From the NCBI GenBank assembly GCA_958414155.1, contig CATYWI010000002.1:1-14307 (forward strand): a stretch of 14,307 nucleotides of DNA, in the 5' to 3' direction. A model generated the notes under the pieces. That model did no database searches. It was not told where the DNA came from and was given only the letters and a program-made list of their open reading frames with translations. Positions 6,685-12,641 of this stretch are shown piece by piece (within the stretch, counting starts at the first letter, position 1; the number at the start of each line of letters is the position of its first letter). The DNA comes from an uncultured Anaerotruncus sp. Lineage in GTDB: Bacteria; Bacillota_A; Clostridia; Oscillospirales; CAG-272. The position numbers were made by a program, and so were the translations under genes.

Positions 6685-6906
6685 ATGAAGACCTTAAGGC
6701 AGGCAAAGATCGGAGATACCGTTAAAGTCGTAAAGCTGCATGGCGAGGGTGCGGTAAAGCGCCGTATCATGGACATGGGTATTACCAAGGGTGTCGAGGT
6801 TTACGTTCGCAAGGTTGCGCCGCTTGGCGACCCCATTGAAGTCACCGTGCGCGGATACGAGCTTTCGCTCCGCAAGGCGGATTCCGACATGATCGAAGTT
6901 GAGTGA
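6685..6906 (+). CDS. feoA: FeoA family protein (second copy)
   Basis: A 73-residue FeoA-domain protein with the classical signature: KTLRQAKIGDTVKVVKLHGEGAVKRRIMDMGITKGVEVYVRKVAPLGDPIEVTVRGYELSLRKADSDMIEVE. The RRIMDMGITKG turn, the VxxVAPLGDPIEV strand pair and the (G)YELSLRKxDA-like end are what define FeoA. A strong AGGAGG (6669-6674) lies 10 bases before the ATG. It follows the first feoA and precedes feoB by 94 bases in the same direction, so it is the second gene of the feo operon. The two FeoA copies are clearly diverged from each other, which suggests separate roles, rather than a recent duplication. Cytoplasmic, expected to contact the FeoB membrane or G domain. Confidence 0.95.
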   Translation: MKTLRQAKIGDTVKVVKLHGEGAVKRRIMDMGITKGVEVYVRKVAPLGDPIEVTVRGYELSLRKADSDMIEVE

Positions 6907-6959
6907 TCTTCTTACCGGCATAATGCACGGGGACGCCGATCCCCATATTCAAAGATTAA

Positions 6960-6979
6960 CGGTCGGCAAATTCTGACCG
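6960..6979 (+). other. hairpin just upstream of the feoB ribosome site
   Basis: CGGTCGG-CAAATT-CTGACCG forms 7 pairs including one G-U, ending 8 bases before AAAGGA (6988-6993). There is no T-tract. It could influence feoB translation or mark an RNA processing site. The evidence is only the fold itself. Confidence 0.3.
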
Positions 6980-7000
6980 CATTCAGGAAAGGATCAAGAC

Positions 7001-9523
7001 ATGAGTGAATTAAGAATTGCCCTTGCGGGTAACCCCAACAGCGGCAAAACAACATTGTTCAATGCTCTTACCGGCTCCAATCAGTTCGTTGGTAACTGGC
7101 CTGGAGTTACGGTAGAGAAGAAGGAAGGTAAGCTTAAAAAGCATGATGGAGTTATCATCACCGACCTTCCCGGTATTTATTCGCTTTCTCCTTACACACT
7201 GGAGGAAGTCGTAGCGAGAAATTACCTTATAAATGAGCGCCCCGATGCCATCCTCAATATCATCGACGGAACGAACCTTGAGCGTAACCTCTACCTCACC
7301 ACACAGCTCACAGAGCTCGGGATCCCGGTGGTTATCGCCATCAACATGATGGACGTCGTGAAGAAGAACGGCGATAAGATCAACACCGACGAGCTTTCCC
7401 GTCAGCTCGGCTGCAAGATCGTTGAGATCTCGGCTCTGAAGGGAACAGGTATTATGGAAGCCGCCGAGGCTGCTATCAATGCCGCCAAGAACGTAAAGAC
7501 CATCCCTCAGCACACCTTCTCCGGATGTGTTGAGCACGCTATCGCTCACATCGAGGAAGCGGCTGTTCACGGTATGCCCGAGGAACAGCAGAGATGGTAC
7601 GCCATCAAGATCTTCGAGCGCGACGACAAGGTGCTTGAGAAGCTGAATATAGTTCCCGAGACGCTTGCGCATATCGAAAAGGATATCAAAGCCGCCGAGG
7701 AAGAGCTTGACGATGATGCCGAGTCGATCATCACCAACGAGCGTTACGTTTACATAGCCTCCATAATCAAGGCATGCTACAAGAAGAAGAGCGCCGGCAA
7801 GCTTTCGGCATCCGATAAGATCGATAAGGTCGTTACCAACCGTTGGCTGGGTCTCCCGATCTTCGTTGTTGTTATGTTCCTCGTTTACTACATCGCAATG
7901 GTCGCTGTCGGCGCGCCTGCTACCGACTGGGCTAACGACGGTGTGTTTGGTGACGGTTGGCACCTGCTCTGGATCGGTTCCGCCGAGTTCAATGATGCCG
8001 ACGGCGAATACAGCGATGCGCTGAACGCCATCAACGGCTTTGTTGAGATAGACCCCGAGGCTGAAGATTTTGACGCCGCGGCTGCTCTTGAAGCCATAAA
8101 GAACTTCCGGCCCGAATCCGACAACGCAACAGGCACTGTTACCGTTGAGGATGAGGAAACTCTTGCACAGAATAATCTGACTGTTTACTATTCCTCCGTT
8201 CCCGAGTCCGAGAAGAAGAATGATGCGGTCGTTCAGATGTCCTTCCTTGAAGCAAAGGAATACTTTGAAACCAAGAACGCGGAATTTGCCGCTCCCGATC
8301 CTGCCGATTTCGGTGTATGGATTCCCGGTATCCCCACGCTGATCGGTAACGCTCTCCGTGTTGACAGCGACAATCCCGTTTGCCCCGAGTGGCTCAGCGG
8401 TCTTATCCTTGACGGTATCGTTGCCGGTGTCGGCGCCGTTCTCGGATTCGTTCCCCAGATGCTCGTTCTGTTCCTGATGCTCGCATTCCTTGAGTCTTGC
8501 GGCTACATGGCACGTATCGCATTCGTTCTTGACCGTATCTTCCGTAAGTTCGGTCTTTCCGGTAAGTCCTTCATCCCGATGCTCATCGGTGTAGGCTGCG
8601 GCGTTCCCGGTATCATGGCATCCCGTACCATTGAAAATGAGCGTGACCGCCGTATGACGATCATGACAACCACATTTATCCCCTGCGGCGCTAAGGTTCC
8701 GTTTATCGGAATGGTTGCCGGCGCTCTGTTCGGCGGCTCCGCTTGGGTAGCTACCTCCGCTTACTTCATCGGCATGGCTGCGATCATCGTTTCCGGTATC
8801 ATGCTTAAGAAGACCAAGATGTTCTCCGGCGATCCTGCTCCCTTCGTTATGGAGCTTCCCGCTTACCACTGGCCTACTCTCAGCAACGTTCTCCGTTCCA
8901 TGTGGGAGCGCGGCTGGTCCTTCATCAAGAAAGCCGGTACGATCATCACCCTTTCCACCATACTCGTATGGTTCACCACTTACTTTGGAGTAGTTGACGG
9001 CTCGTTCAGAATGCTCTCCGACGAAGAGATCGATAAGTCCATCCTTGCCGCTATCGGCGGTGTACTTGCCTGGATCTTCAAGCCGCTCGGCTGGGGCAAC
9101 TGGCAGGCTGCTGTGGCATCCGTCACCGGACTTGTAGCTAAGGAAAACATAGTCGGTACGCTCGGTATCCTCTACGGAGGCGGCGACGGAACCGTTTACC
9201 AGAATATCGCTGCTGCCTTCACCGGCATCACCGGTTATTCCTTCCTCGTATTCAACCTTCTCTGCGCACCTTGCTTCGCTGCCATCGGCGCTATCAAGCG
9301 TGAGATGAACAACGCAAAGTGGACCTGGTTCGCAATCGGCTATCAGTGCGGCTTTGCTTACTGCATCGCACTCATGGTCAACCAGTTCGGCGGTCTCTTC
9401 ACCGGAAACGTCAACGTCGTCGGTCTTATCTTCGCCGTCGCGATACTTGCCGGCATGATCTGGATGCTCGTTCGTCCTTACAAGGAAGCGACCAAGCTGA
9501 CTACAAAAGTCAAAGTAAACTGA
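7001..9523 (+). CDS. feoB: ferrous iron transporter FeoB, long form with an extra acidic external domain
   Basis: An 840-residue inner-membrane Fe2+ importer. The N-terminal G domain shows G1 GNPNSGKT (10-17), the NWPGVTVE switch region (32-39), G3 DLPG (55-58), G4 NMMD (115-118) and G5 SALKG (144-148). A helical regulatory domain runs to about residue 270. TM1 is near 284-303, followed by the FeoB membrane core with GIVAGVGAVLGFVPQ, CGYMARIAFVLDR, VGCGVPGIMASRTIENERDRR and TTFIPCGAKVPF (first Gate), and further Gate-type segments to the C terminus. Start: ATG with AAAGGA 7 bases upstream. Odd: between TM1 and LILDGIVAGVG (about 305-468) there are some 165 residues where most FeoBs have 40-50. 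The extra part is rich in Asp, Glu and Ala and predicted outside. TTA, CTA and TCA codons are absent and AAG is preferred for Lys, as expected of a highly expressed gene. Confidence 0.97.
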   Translation: MSELRIALAGNPNSGKTTLFNALTGSNQFVGNWPGVTVEKKEGKLKKHDGVIITDLPGIYSLSPYTLEEVVARNYLINERPDAILNIIDGTNLERNLYLTTQLTELGIPVVIAINMMDVVKKNGDKINTDELSRQLGCKIVEISALKGTGIMEAAEAAINAAKNVKTIPQHTFSGCVEHAIAHIEEAAVHGMPEEQQRWYAIKIFERDDKVLEKLNIVPETLAHIEKDIKAAEEELDDDAESIITNERYVYIASIIKACYKKKSAGKLSASDKIDKVVTNRWLGLPIFVVVMFLVYYIAMVAVGAPATDWANDGVFGDGWHLLWIGSAEFNDADGEYSDALNAINGFVEIDPEAEDFDAAAALEAIKNFRPESDNATGTVTVEDEETLAQNNLTVYYSSVPESEKKNDAVVQMSFLEAKEYFETKNAEFAAPDPADFGVWIPGIPTLIGNALRVDSDNPVCPEWLSGLILDGIVAGVGAVLGFVPQMLVLFLMLAFLESCGYMARIAFVLDRIFRKFGLSGKSFIPMLIGVGCGVPGIMASRTIENERDRRMTIMTTTFIPCGAKVPFIGMVAGALFGGSAWVATSAYFIGMAAIIVSGIMLKKTKMFSGDPAPFVMELPAYHWPTLSNVLRSMWERGWSFIKKAGTIITLSTILVWFTTYFGVVDGSFRMLSDEEIDKSILAAIGGVLAWIFKPLGWGNWQAAVASVTGLVAKENIVGTLGILYGGGDGTVYQNIAAAFTGITGYSFLVFNLLCAPCFAAIGAIKREMNNAKWTWFAIGYQCGFAYCIALMVNQFGGLFTGNVNVVGLIFAVAILAGMIWMLVRPYKEATKLTTKVKVN

Positions 9524-9551
9524 CACTGAAATGTGAAAGGAGTCATTCAAA

Positions 9552-9725
9552 ATGTTTGCATGGATCGCAGAAAATATTGTCACGATAATTATATGCGCAG
9601 TGCTTGTCGCGATGGTGGCAGCCATAATCGTAAGCCTTGTCAAGGATAAGAAAAAAGGTAAGTCCAGCTGCGGTTGCAAGTGCGGTTCCTGCCCTATGGC
9701 TGGCTCCTGCCACTCAAAAAAGTGA
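9552..9725 (+). CDS. FeoB-associated Cys-rich membrane peptide
   Basis: A 57-residue frame, too short for many gene callers. MFAWIAENIVTIIICAVLVAMVAAIIVSLV is one N-terminal membrane helix. It is followed by a basic stop (KDKKKGK) and a Cys-rich tail C-G-C-K-C-G-S-C-P with a final C-H (SSCGCKCGSCPMAGSCHSKK). This is the pattern of the FeoB-associated Cys-rich membrane protein family, found after feoB in Clostridia and Bacilli. AAAGGAG (9536-9542) lies 9 bases before the ATG, and the gene begins 28 bases after the feoB stop. The five Cys and one His at the cytoplasmic side of the helix could accept Fe2+ from the channel; that role is inferred. A weak terminator follows. Confidence 0.88.
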   Translation: MFAWIAENIVTIIICAVLVAMVAAIIVSLVKDKKKGKSSCGCKCGSCPMAGSCHSKK

Positions 9726-9737
9726 TCTATGACGAAT

Positions 9738-9771
9738 GGGGCTGCCGCATTCAAGCGACAGCCCCGATTTT
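9738..9771 (+). terminator. leaky terminator or attenuator between the transporter and regulator halves of the feo locus
   Basis: GGGGCTG-C-CGC-loop-GCG-A-CAGCCCC (9738-9765) has a 7+3 bp stem with one C/A mismatch. Only four T follow (9768-9771). It sits 12 bases after the Cys-rich peptide stop and about 12 before the next ribosome site. No promoter is evident in the gap. Partial readthrough would give low expression of the downstream regulator. Confidence 0.6.
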
Positions 9772-9791
9772 AAAAACGGAGCAGGTTTTGC

Positions 9792-10175
9792 ATGGATGAA
9801 CATATCGAACTCAGCGCTTCCGCAATAAGATACCTGCTCGCGCTGAAAGCTCTTGGGCATGACGGCGGCGGTATACGCAGTGTTGATATTGCTGCGGCAC
9901 TTGGTCTTTCCAAGCCCAGCGTACACAATATGATGAAAACGTTTGACGAGATGGGTCTTGTCTCAAAAAACGCATACGGTGCGGCATACCTTACACGCCT
10001 CGGCAAAGAGACTGCTGACCGCTACGGGCGTTATTACGATTCGGTATCCGAGCTTTTGCAAAAGAGCTTTCCGGATGCGGGAAATGTTGATGCGGCTGTT
10101 TATATGCTGCTTTCGGAGTTGCCGGAAGAAAGCCTTGACGGGCTGGGCGGAGAAAAAGAAAGTGGTATTGCATAA
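9792..10175 (+). CDS. DtxR-family transcriptional regulator, short form, likely feo repressor
   Basis: A 127-residue protein with an N-terminal winged helix of the DtxR/MntR type. It reads ELSASAIRYLLALKALGHDGGGIRSVDIAAALGLSKPSVHNMMKTFDEMGLVSKNAYGAAYLTRLGKETADRY, with the recognition helix in SKPSVHNMMKTF (40-51) and the wing around AYGAAYLT. The C-terminal part (80-115) resembles a shortened dimerisation domain (YYDSVSELLQ, VDAAVYMLLSELPEESL). Aligned by eye with MntR, the first-helix Asp and Glu ligands are Arg13 and Leu16, the His77 position is Tyr, and the Glu-His pair of the second domain is Met-Leu, so the canonical metal site is absent. There are no Cys residues. Start: ATG with GGAG (9778-9781) 10 bases upstream. 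Its place inside the feo locus and the three palindromes upstream of feoA make it the likely regulator; that is inference. Confidence 0.85.
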   Translation: MDEHIELSASAIRYLLALKALGHDGGGIRSVDIAAALGLSKPSVHNMMKTFDEMGLVSKNAYGAAYLTRLGKETADRYGRYYDSVSELLQKSFPDAGNVDAAVYMLLSELPEESLDGLGGEKESGIA

Positions 10176-10176
10176 A

Positions 10177-10311
10177 ATGACTGAAATAATTTGTGCACTG
10201 ACGGTGGCGACAGTCACACTGGCGCTTTCGGTCGGAATGCGAATAATACTGAAAACGCGGATCTTCTGCGAGAAAAAGAGGAAAAGGAAAAATGGTCAGG
10301 ACTGTACTTAA
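10177..10311 (+). CDS. 44-residue single-pass membrane peptide
   Basis: Not recognised as a named family. The frame MTEIICALTVATVTLALSVGMRIILKTRIF-CEKKRKRKNGQDCT starts at an ATG one base after the DtxR-like gene's stop and ends inside the HMA gene, overlapping it by 20 bases. It has one hydrophobic segment (about residues 4-25), then a strongly basic tail (KKRKRK). By the positive-inside rule this puts the C terminus in the cytoplasm. Cys5, Cys31 and Cys43 are the only thiols. The ribosome site is weak (AGTGG, or GGAG some 24 bases away), so it may rely on coupling to the upstream gene. Tight packing between two real genes and the clean helix-plus-basic-tail pattern favour a real microprotein. 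It resembles the Cys-rich FeoB peptide in layout but lacks its CxCxxC cluster. Confidence 0.6.
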   Translation: MTEIICALTVATVTLALSVGMRIILKTRIFCEKKRKRKNGQDCT

Positions 10312-10558
10312 AATAGACGGTATGATGTGTTCTATGTGCGAGTCGCATGTCAACGACTGCATACGCGCCGCATTCAACGTGAAAAAGGTCTCATCCTCGC
10401 ATTCAAAAGGAGAGACGGTTATCATTTCCGATATGCCGCTTGATGAGGACGCACTTAAAGAAAAAATAGCCGCAACCGGCTATGAACTCCTCGGTGTCAG
10501 CACCGAGCCTTATGAAAAAAAGAGCGGTCTTTTCGGACTGTTCGGTAAAAGAAACTGA
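10292..10558 (+). CDS. heavy-metal-associated (HMA) domain protein
   Basis: An 88-residue cytoplasmic protein with one ferredoxin-like HMA domain. The metal loop is G10-M-M-C13-S-M-C16 in KIDGMMCSMCESHVNDCIRAAFNVKKVSSSHSKGETVIISD, followed by LKEKIAATGYELLGVSTEPYEKKSGLFGLFGKRN. GMxCxxC loops in CopZ and P-type ATPases bind Cu(I), Zn(II) or similar soft ions. The extra Cys23 is in the first helix. The short basic-hydrophobic tail (GLFGLFGKRN) beyond the domain is seen in related clostridial proteins. GAGG (10278-10281) is 10 bases before the ATG. The gene overlaps the 44-residue peptide frame and precedes the DUF2325 gene by 26 bases, so it belongs to the regulator half of the feo locus. Whether it handles iron, copper or another metal is not decided by sequence. 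Confidence 0.9.
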   Translation: MVRTVLKIDGMMCSMCESHVNDCIRAAFNVKKVSSSHSKGETVIISDMPLDEDALKEKIAATGYELLGVSTEPYEKKSGLFGLFGKRN

Positions 10559-10584
10559 GATACATATAAAGAAGGAGAGATGGT

Positions 10585-10863
10585 TTGAGCGTAGTTATAG
10601 TAGGCGGTAATGAGCGCATGGCTCGTCAGTACGAGGACCTGTGCCGCGAATATTCATGCCGCGCAAAGATATTTATGAAGACCGACCGCGGAATTCAGAA
10701 TTTCGGCACCCCCGATCTTTTGGTGCTGTTTACAAGCACAATGTCGCACAAGATGCTTGACATTGCCACAGGACAGGCTAAAAAGCGGAACATCCGCGTG
10801 GCGCGTTGCCATACAAGCTCGATGTCCGCGCTGAGAAATATTCTCGAGATGAATGTCGTTTAA
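10585..10863 (+). CDS. DUF2325 domain protein
   Basis: A 92-residue protein that is essentially one DUF2325 domain: SVVIVGGNERMARQYEDLCREYSCRAKIFMKTDRGIQNFGTPDLLVLFTSTMSHKMLDIATGQAKKRNIRVARCHTSSMSALRNILE. The family shows an opening VVIVGG strand-turn like a nucleotide-binding fold, a DLLVLFTxxxSH centre and a RxHTSSxxALxNxL end, all seen here. Biochemical function is unknown. Potential ligands are Cys20, Cys25, Cys75 and His76. The start is TTG: AAGGAG (10572-10577) is 7 bases upstream, and the nearby ATG at 10580 is out of frame and stops after two codons. It is the last gene of the feo locus, 26 bases after the HMA gene. Repeated linkage of DUF2325 with metal genes in Clostridia is my recollection, and the role here is inferred. 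Confidence 0.88.
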   Translation: MSVVIVGGNERMARQYEDLCREYSCRAKIFMKTDRGIQNFGTPDLLVLFTSTMSHKMLDIATGQAKKRNIRVARCHTSSMSALRNILEMNVV

Positions 10864-10879
10864 CTAAATCGAATAAAAA

Positions 10880-10919
10880 ACCATGGGGCTGTCGCGCATT
10901 AGCGCGACAGCCCCATGGT
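10880..10919. terminator. strong intrinsic terminator shared by the feo and sms operons
   Basis: A perfect 17 bp inverted repeat (10881-10897 and 10902-10918, core GGGGCTGTCGCGC) with an ATTA loop, extended by one A-T pair. It begins 17 bases after the DUF2325 stop and ends 4 bases from the smsB stop at 10923. On the minus strand it is followed by TTTTTTATTCG, an ideal tract, so it mainly terminates the sms operon; the plus-strand side lacks a good T run. Confidence 0.88.
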
Positions 10920-10922
10920 GGT

Positions 10923-11843
10923 TCATTCAAGAAATCCCGCCACTATCTGTTCTTCGGCTTCCTTTTCGTCAAGACCGAGCGTCATCAGCTTTATCAGCTG
11001 CTCGCCCGCGATCTTTCCGATAGCAGCCTCATGTATCAGTGAGGCGTCAATATTGTTTGCGGCAAGGCAGGGACGTGCCAGCACGTGTCCGTTGTCCATT
11101 ATGATCGCATCGCACTCGGTATGGCCGTGGCATTCGGCATTTCCGTTGATAAGGCTGTCAAACTCCTGGCGGCTGTTGTCCTTGGCGACGCTGCGTGAAA
11201 CCACGTCTGCGGAGGAGCCGTCGCCGTTCATATCCACGGTAAAATCGGTTTTGGCGTTCTGCTCGCCCGTCGTCATTATTTTTTCGCGTATTACGAGCCT
11301 TGCATCCTTGGCAAGGTCGGCGGTCGTGCGGCGCAGGGTATCGTCGATACCGGCGATCTGAGTCGTCTCCATTTCCATGGAGCCTCCTTCTTCAATATGC
11401 ACTACCGTTGTGGGGTTCATCAGCCGCTTTCCGCGTCCCTCGCCCTCTCCGTAGTGCTTCTCCACGTACTTTACATGCGAGCCGCGCGAGATGTAAAATG
11501 TGTGTATGCCGTCGTGCTGTGCGGTCTCGCATCCGCCGTTATGAATGCCGCAGCCGGCTATTATCACAACATCGCAACCTTCTCCGATATAAAAATCATT
11601 GTATACCATGTCGTGAAGACCGGTTTCGCTGAGAATAACGGGAATATGCACGCTTTCGTTTACCGTTCCGGGCTTGATTATTATGTCTATGCCGGGCTTG
11701 TCCGTCTTGGTTCTGATATCAATGTTTGCCGTCGTGTTGCGTCCGCCGAGCTTTCCGTTTTCGCGAATGTTGTACGCTCCGGCAGGAAGCGCATCAAGGT
11801 CGGCGACCTCGCGCAAAAGCTTTCTTTCTATTGCGTCCATCAT
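10923..11843 (-). CDS. smsB: SmsB, SufB/SufD-like scaffold of a minimal Fe-S assembly system
   Basis: A 306-residue SufB/D-superfamily protein: a beta-helix core (HIPVILSETGLHDMVYNDFYIGEGCDVVIIAGCGIHNGGCETAQHDG) and a helical C terminus (LIHEAAIGKIAGEQLIKLMTLGLDEKEAEEQIVAGFLE). In E. coli, SufB Cys405 and SufD His360 are needed for cluster assembly. Here the ECD at residues 243-245 puts Cys244 at the SufB Cys405 place, and His271 in LIHEAAIG lies at the conserved His place, so one chain carries both. Cys90, Cys98 and Cys105 with His101 and His110 form a second cluster of possible ligands. The length is far below SufB (about 470-495) and suits the SufBC-like minimal system named SMS. ATG overlaps the smsC stop (ATGA), with GAGGGGG just upstream, so the two are coupled. 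A second ATG follows at once. No sufS, sufU or sufD is in the window. Confidence 0.88.
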   Translation of the reverse strand: MMDAIERKLLREVADLDALPAGAYNIRENGKLGGRNTTANIDIRTKTDKPGIDIIIKPGTVNESVHIPVILSETGLHDMVYNDFYIGEGCDVVIIAGCGIHNGGCETAQHDGIHTFYISRGSHVKYVEKHYGEGEGRGKRLMNPTTVVHIEEGGSMEMETTQIAGIDDTLRRTTADLAKDARLVIREKIMTTGEQNAKTDFTVDMNGDGSSADVVSRSVAKDNSRQEFDSLINGNAECHGHTECDAIIMDNGHVLARPCLAANNIDASLIHEAAIGKIAGEQLIKLMTLGLDEKEAEEQIVAGFLE

Positions 11844-12598
11844 ATCTTTACCCCCTCAACTCTGTCGGTCAGTACACGGCACGGACCGCCCGCAGCGGTG
11901 GAATTGAGAATTCCGGGCAGTATTTTTTCGCGCGAACCTACCGCGTCAAGCATACCGCCGCGGAGAACGACTATCGTGTCCGCTATATTGAGAATGCGTT
12001 CCTGGTGACTTATTATAATGATATTGCCGCGCGTCGTCTCGTACATTTTTTCAAATACGCGGATAAGGTTCTGAAAGCTCCACAGGTCTATCCCGGCTTC
12101 CGGCTCGTCAAATATCGAGAGCTTTGTTCCGCGCGCAAGGATGGTGGCTATTTCGATACGCTTCAGCTCGCCGCCGGAGAGACTGGCGTTCAGCTCGCGG
12201 TCGATGTAGTCGCGTGCGCAAAGACCGACCTCGGAAAGGTAGCGGCAGGATTCGTCTATATTGTTTTTCTTGCCCGATGCAAGATCGAGAATGTCGCGCA
12301 CGCGCAGACCCTTGAACTTTACAGGCTGCTGGAATGCATAGCTTATGCCCGCGCGCGCCCGCTCGGTGACGGAAAGGGAAGTGATGTCCGTGCCGTCAAG
12401 CAATATCTGACCGGATGAGGGCGTATATATGCCCGCGATTATTTTTGCAAGCGTTGATTTGCCGCCGCCATTGGGACCTGTTATTGCCACAAACCGTTCG
12501 TCTATCGTCAGATTTATGTCGTGAAGGATCTCGCGTGTCTGATTGCCGCCGTTTGCGGCATAGTCCGCTTCAAAGCTGATGTGTTTCAGTTCAAGCAT
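11840..12598 (-). CDS. smsC: SmsC, SufC-like ABC ATPase of the minimal Fe-S assembly system
   Basis: A 252-residue soluble ABC ATPase that powers Fe-S cluster assembly on its SufB/D-like partner. Motifs are Walker A GPNGGGKST (41-49), Q-loop around AFQQPVKFKG (88-97), signature LSGGE (140-144), Walker B and D-loop LSIFDEPEAGIDLWSF (160-175) and H-loop ISHQ with His198. The FDEPEAGIDLWSF form and the QQPVKFKG Q-loop separate SufC/SmsC from transport ATPases, and there is no membrane partner nearby. The ATG at 12598 fits the family's usual MLEL start, although the nearest AAAGGA is about 15 bases upstream, which is longer than normal. It lies 43 bases after the GHL10 gene with no terminator or clear promoter between, so it may be read from the upstream promoter. 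A 4-base overlap joins it to smsB. Confidence 0.93.
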   Translation of the reverse strand: MLELKHISFEADYAANGGNQTREILHDINLTIDERFVAITGPNGGGKSTLAKIIAGIYTPSSGQILLDGTDITSLSVTERARAGISYAFQQPVKFKGLRVRDILDLASGKKNNIDESCRYLSEVGLCARDYIDRELNASLSGGELKRIEIATILARGTKLSIFDEPEAGIDLWSFQNLIRVFEKMYETTRGNIIIISHQERILNIADTIVVLRGGMLDAVGSREKILPGILNSTAAGGPCRVLTDRVEGVKI

Positions 12599-12641
12599 GT
12601 TTTTCGGATGGATTCCTTTCTTTTGCTTTCTTGTATAATGA

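Noticed and set aside
7010..9754. A 914-codon open frame on the minus strand, opposite feoB
   Set aside because: It is the exact codon-register complement of feoB; its openness follows from the absence of TTA, CTA and TCA in feoB. The translation is low-complexity (His/Asp/Gly-rich) with no family resemblance, and feoB is unmistakable.
12599..12641. Own sigma-A promoter for smsC
   Set aside because: A TATACA-like -10 exists on the minus strand, but the hexamer 17 bases upstream (CATAAC) is far from TTGACA, so I did not list it.
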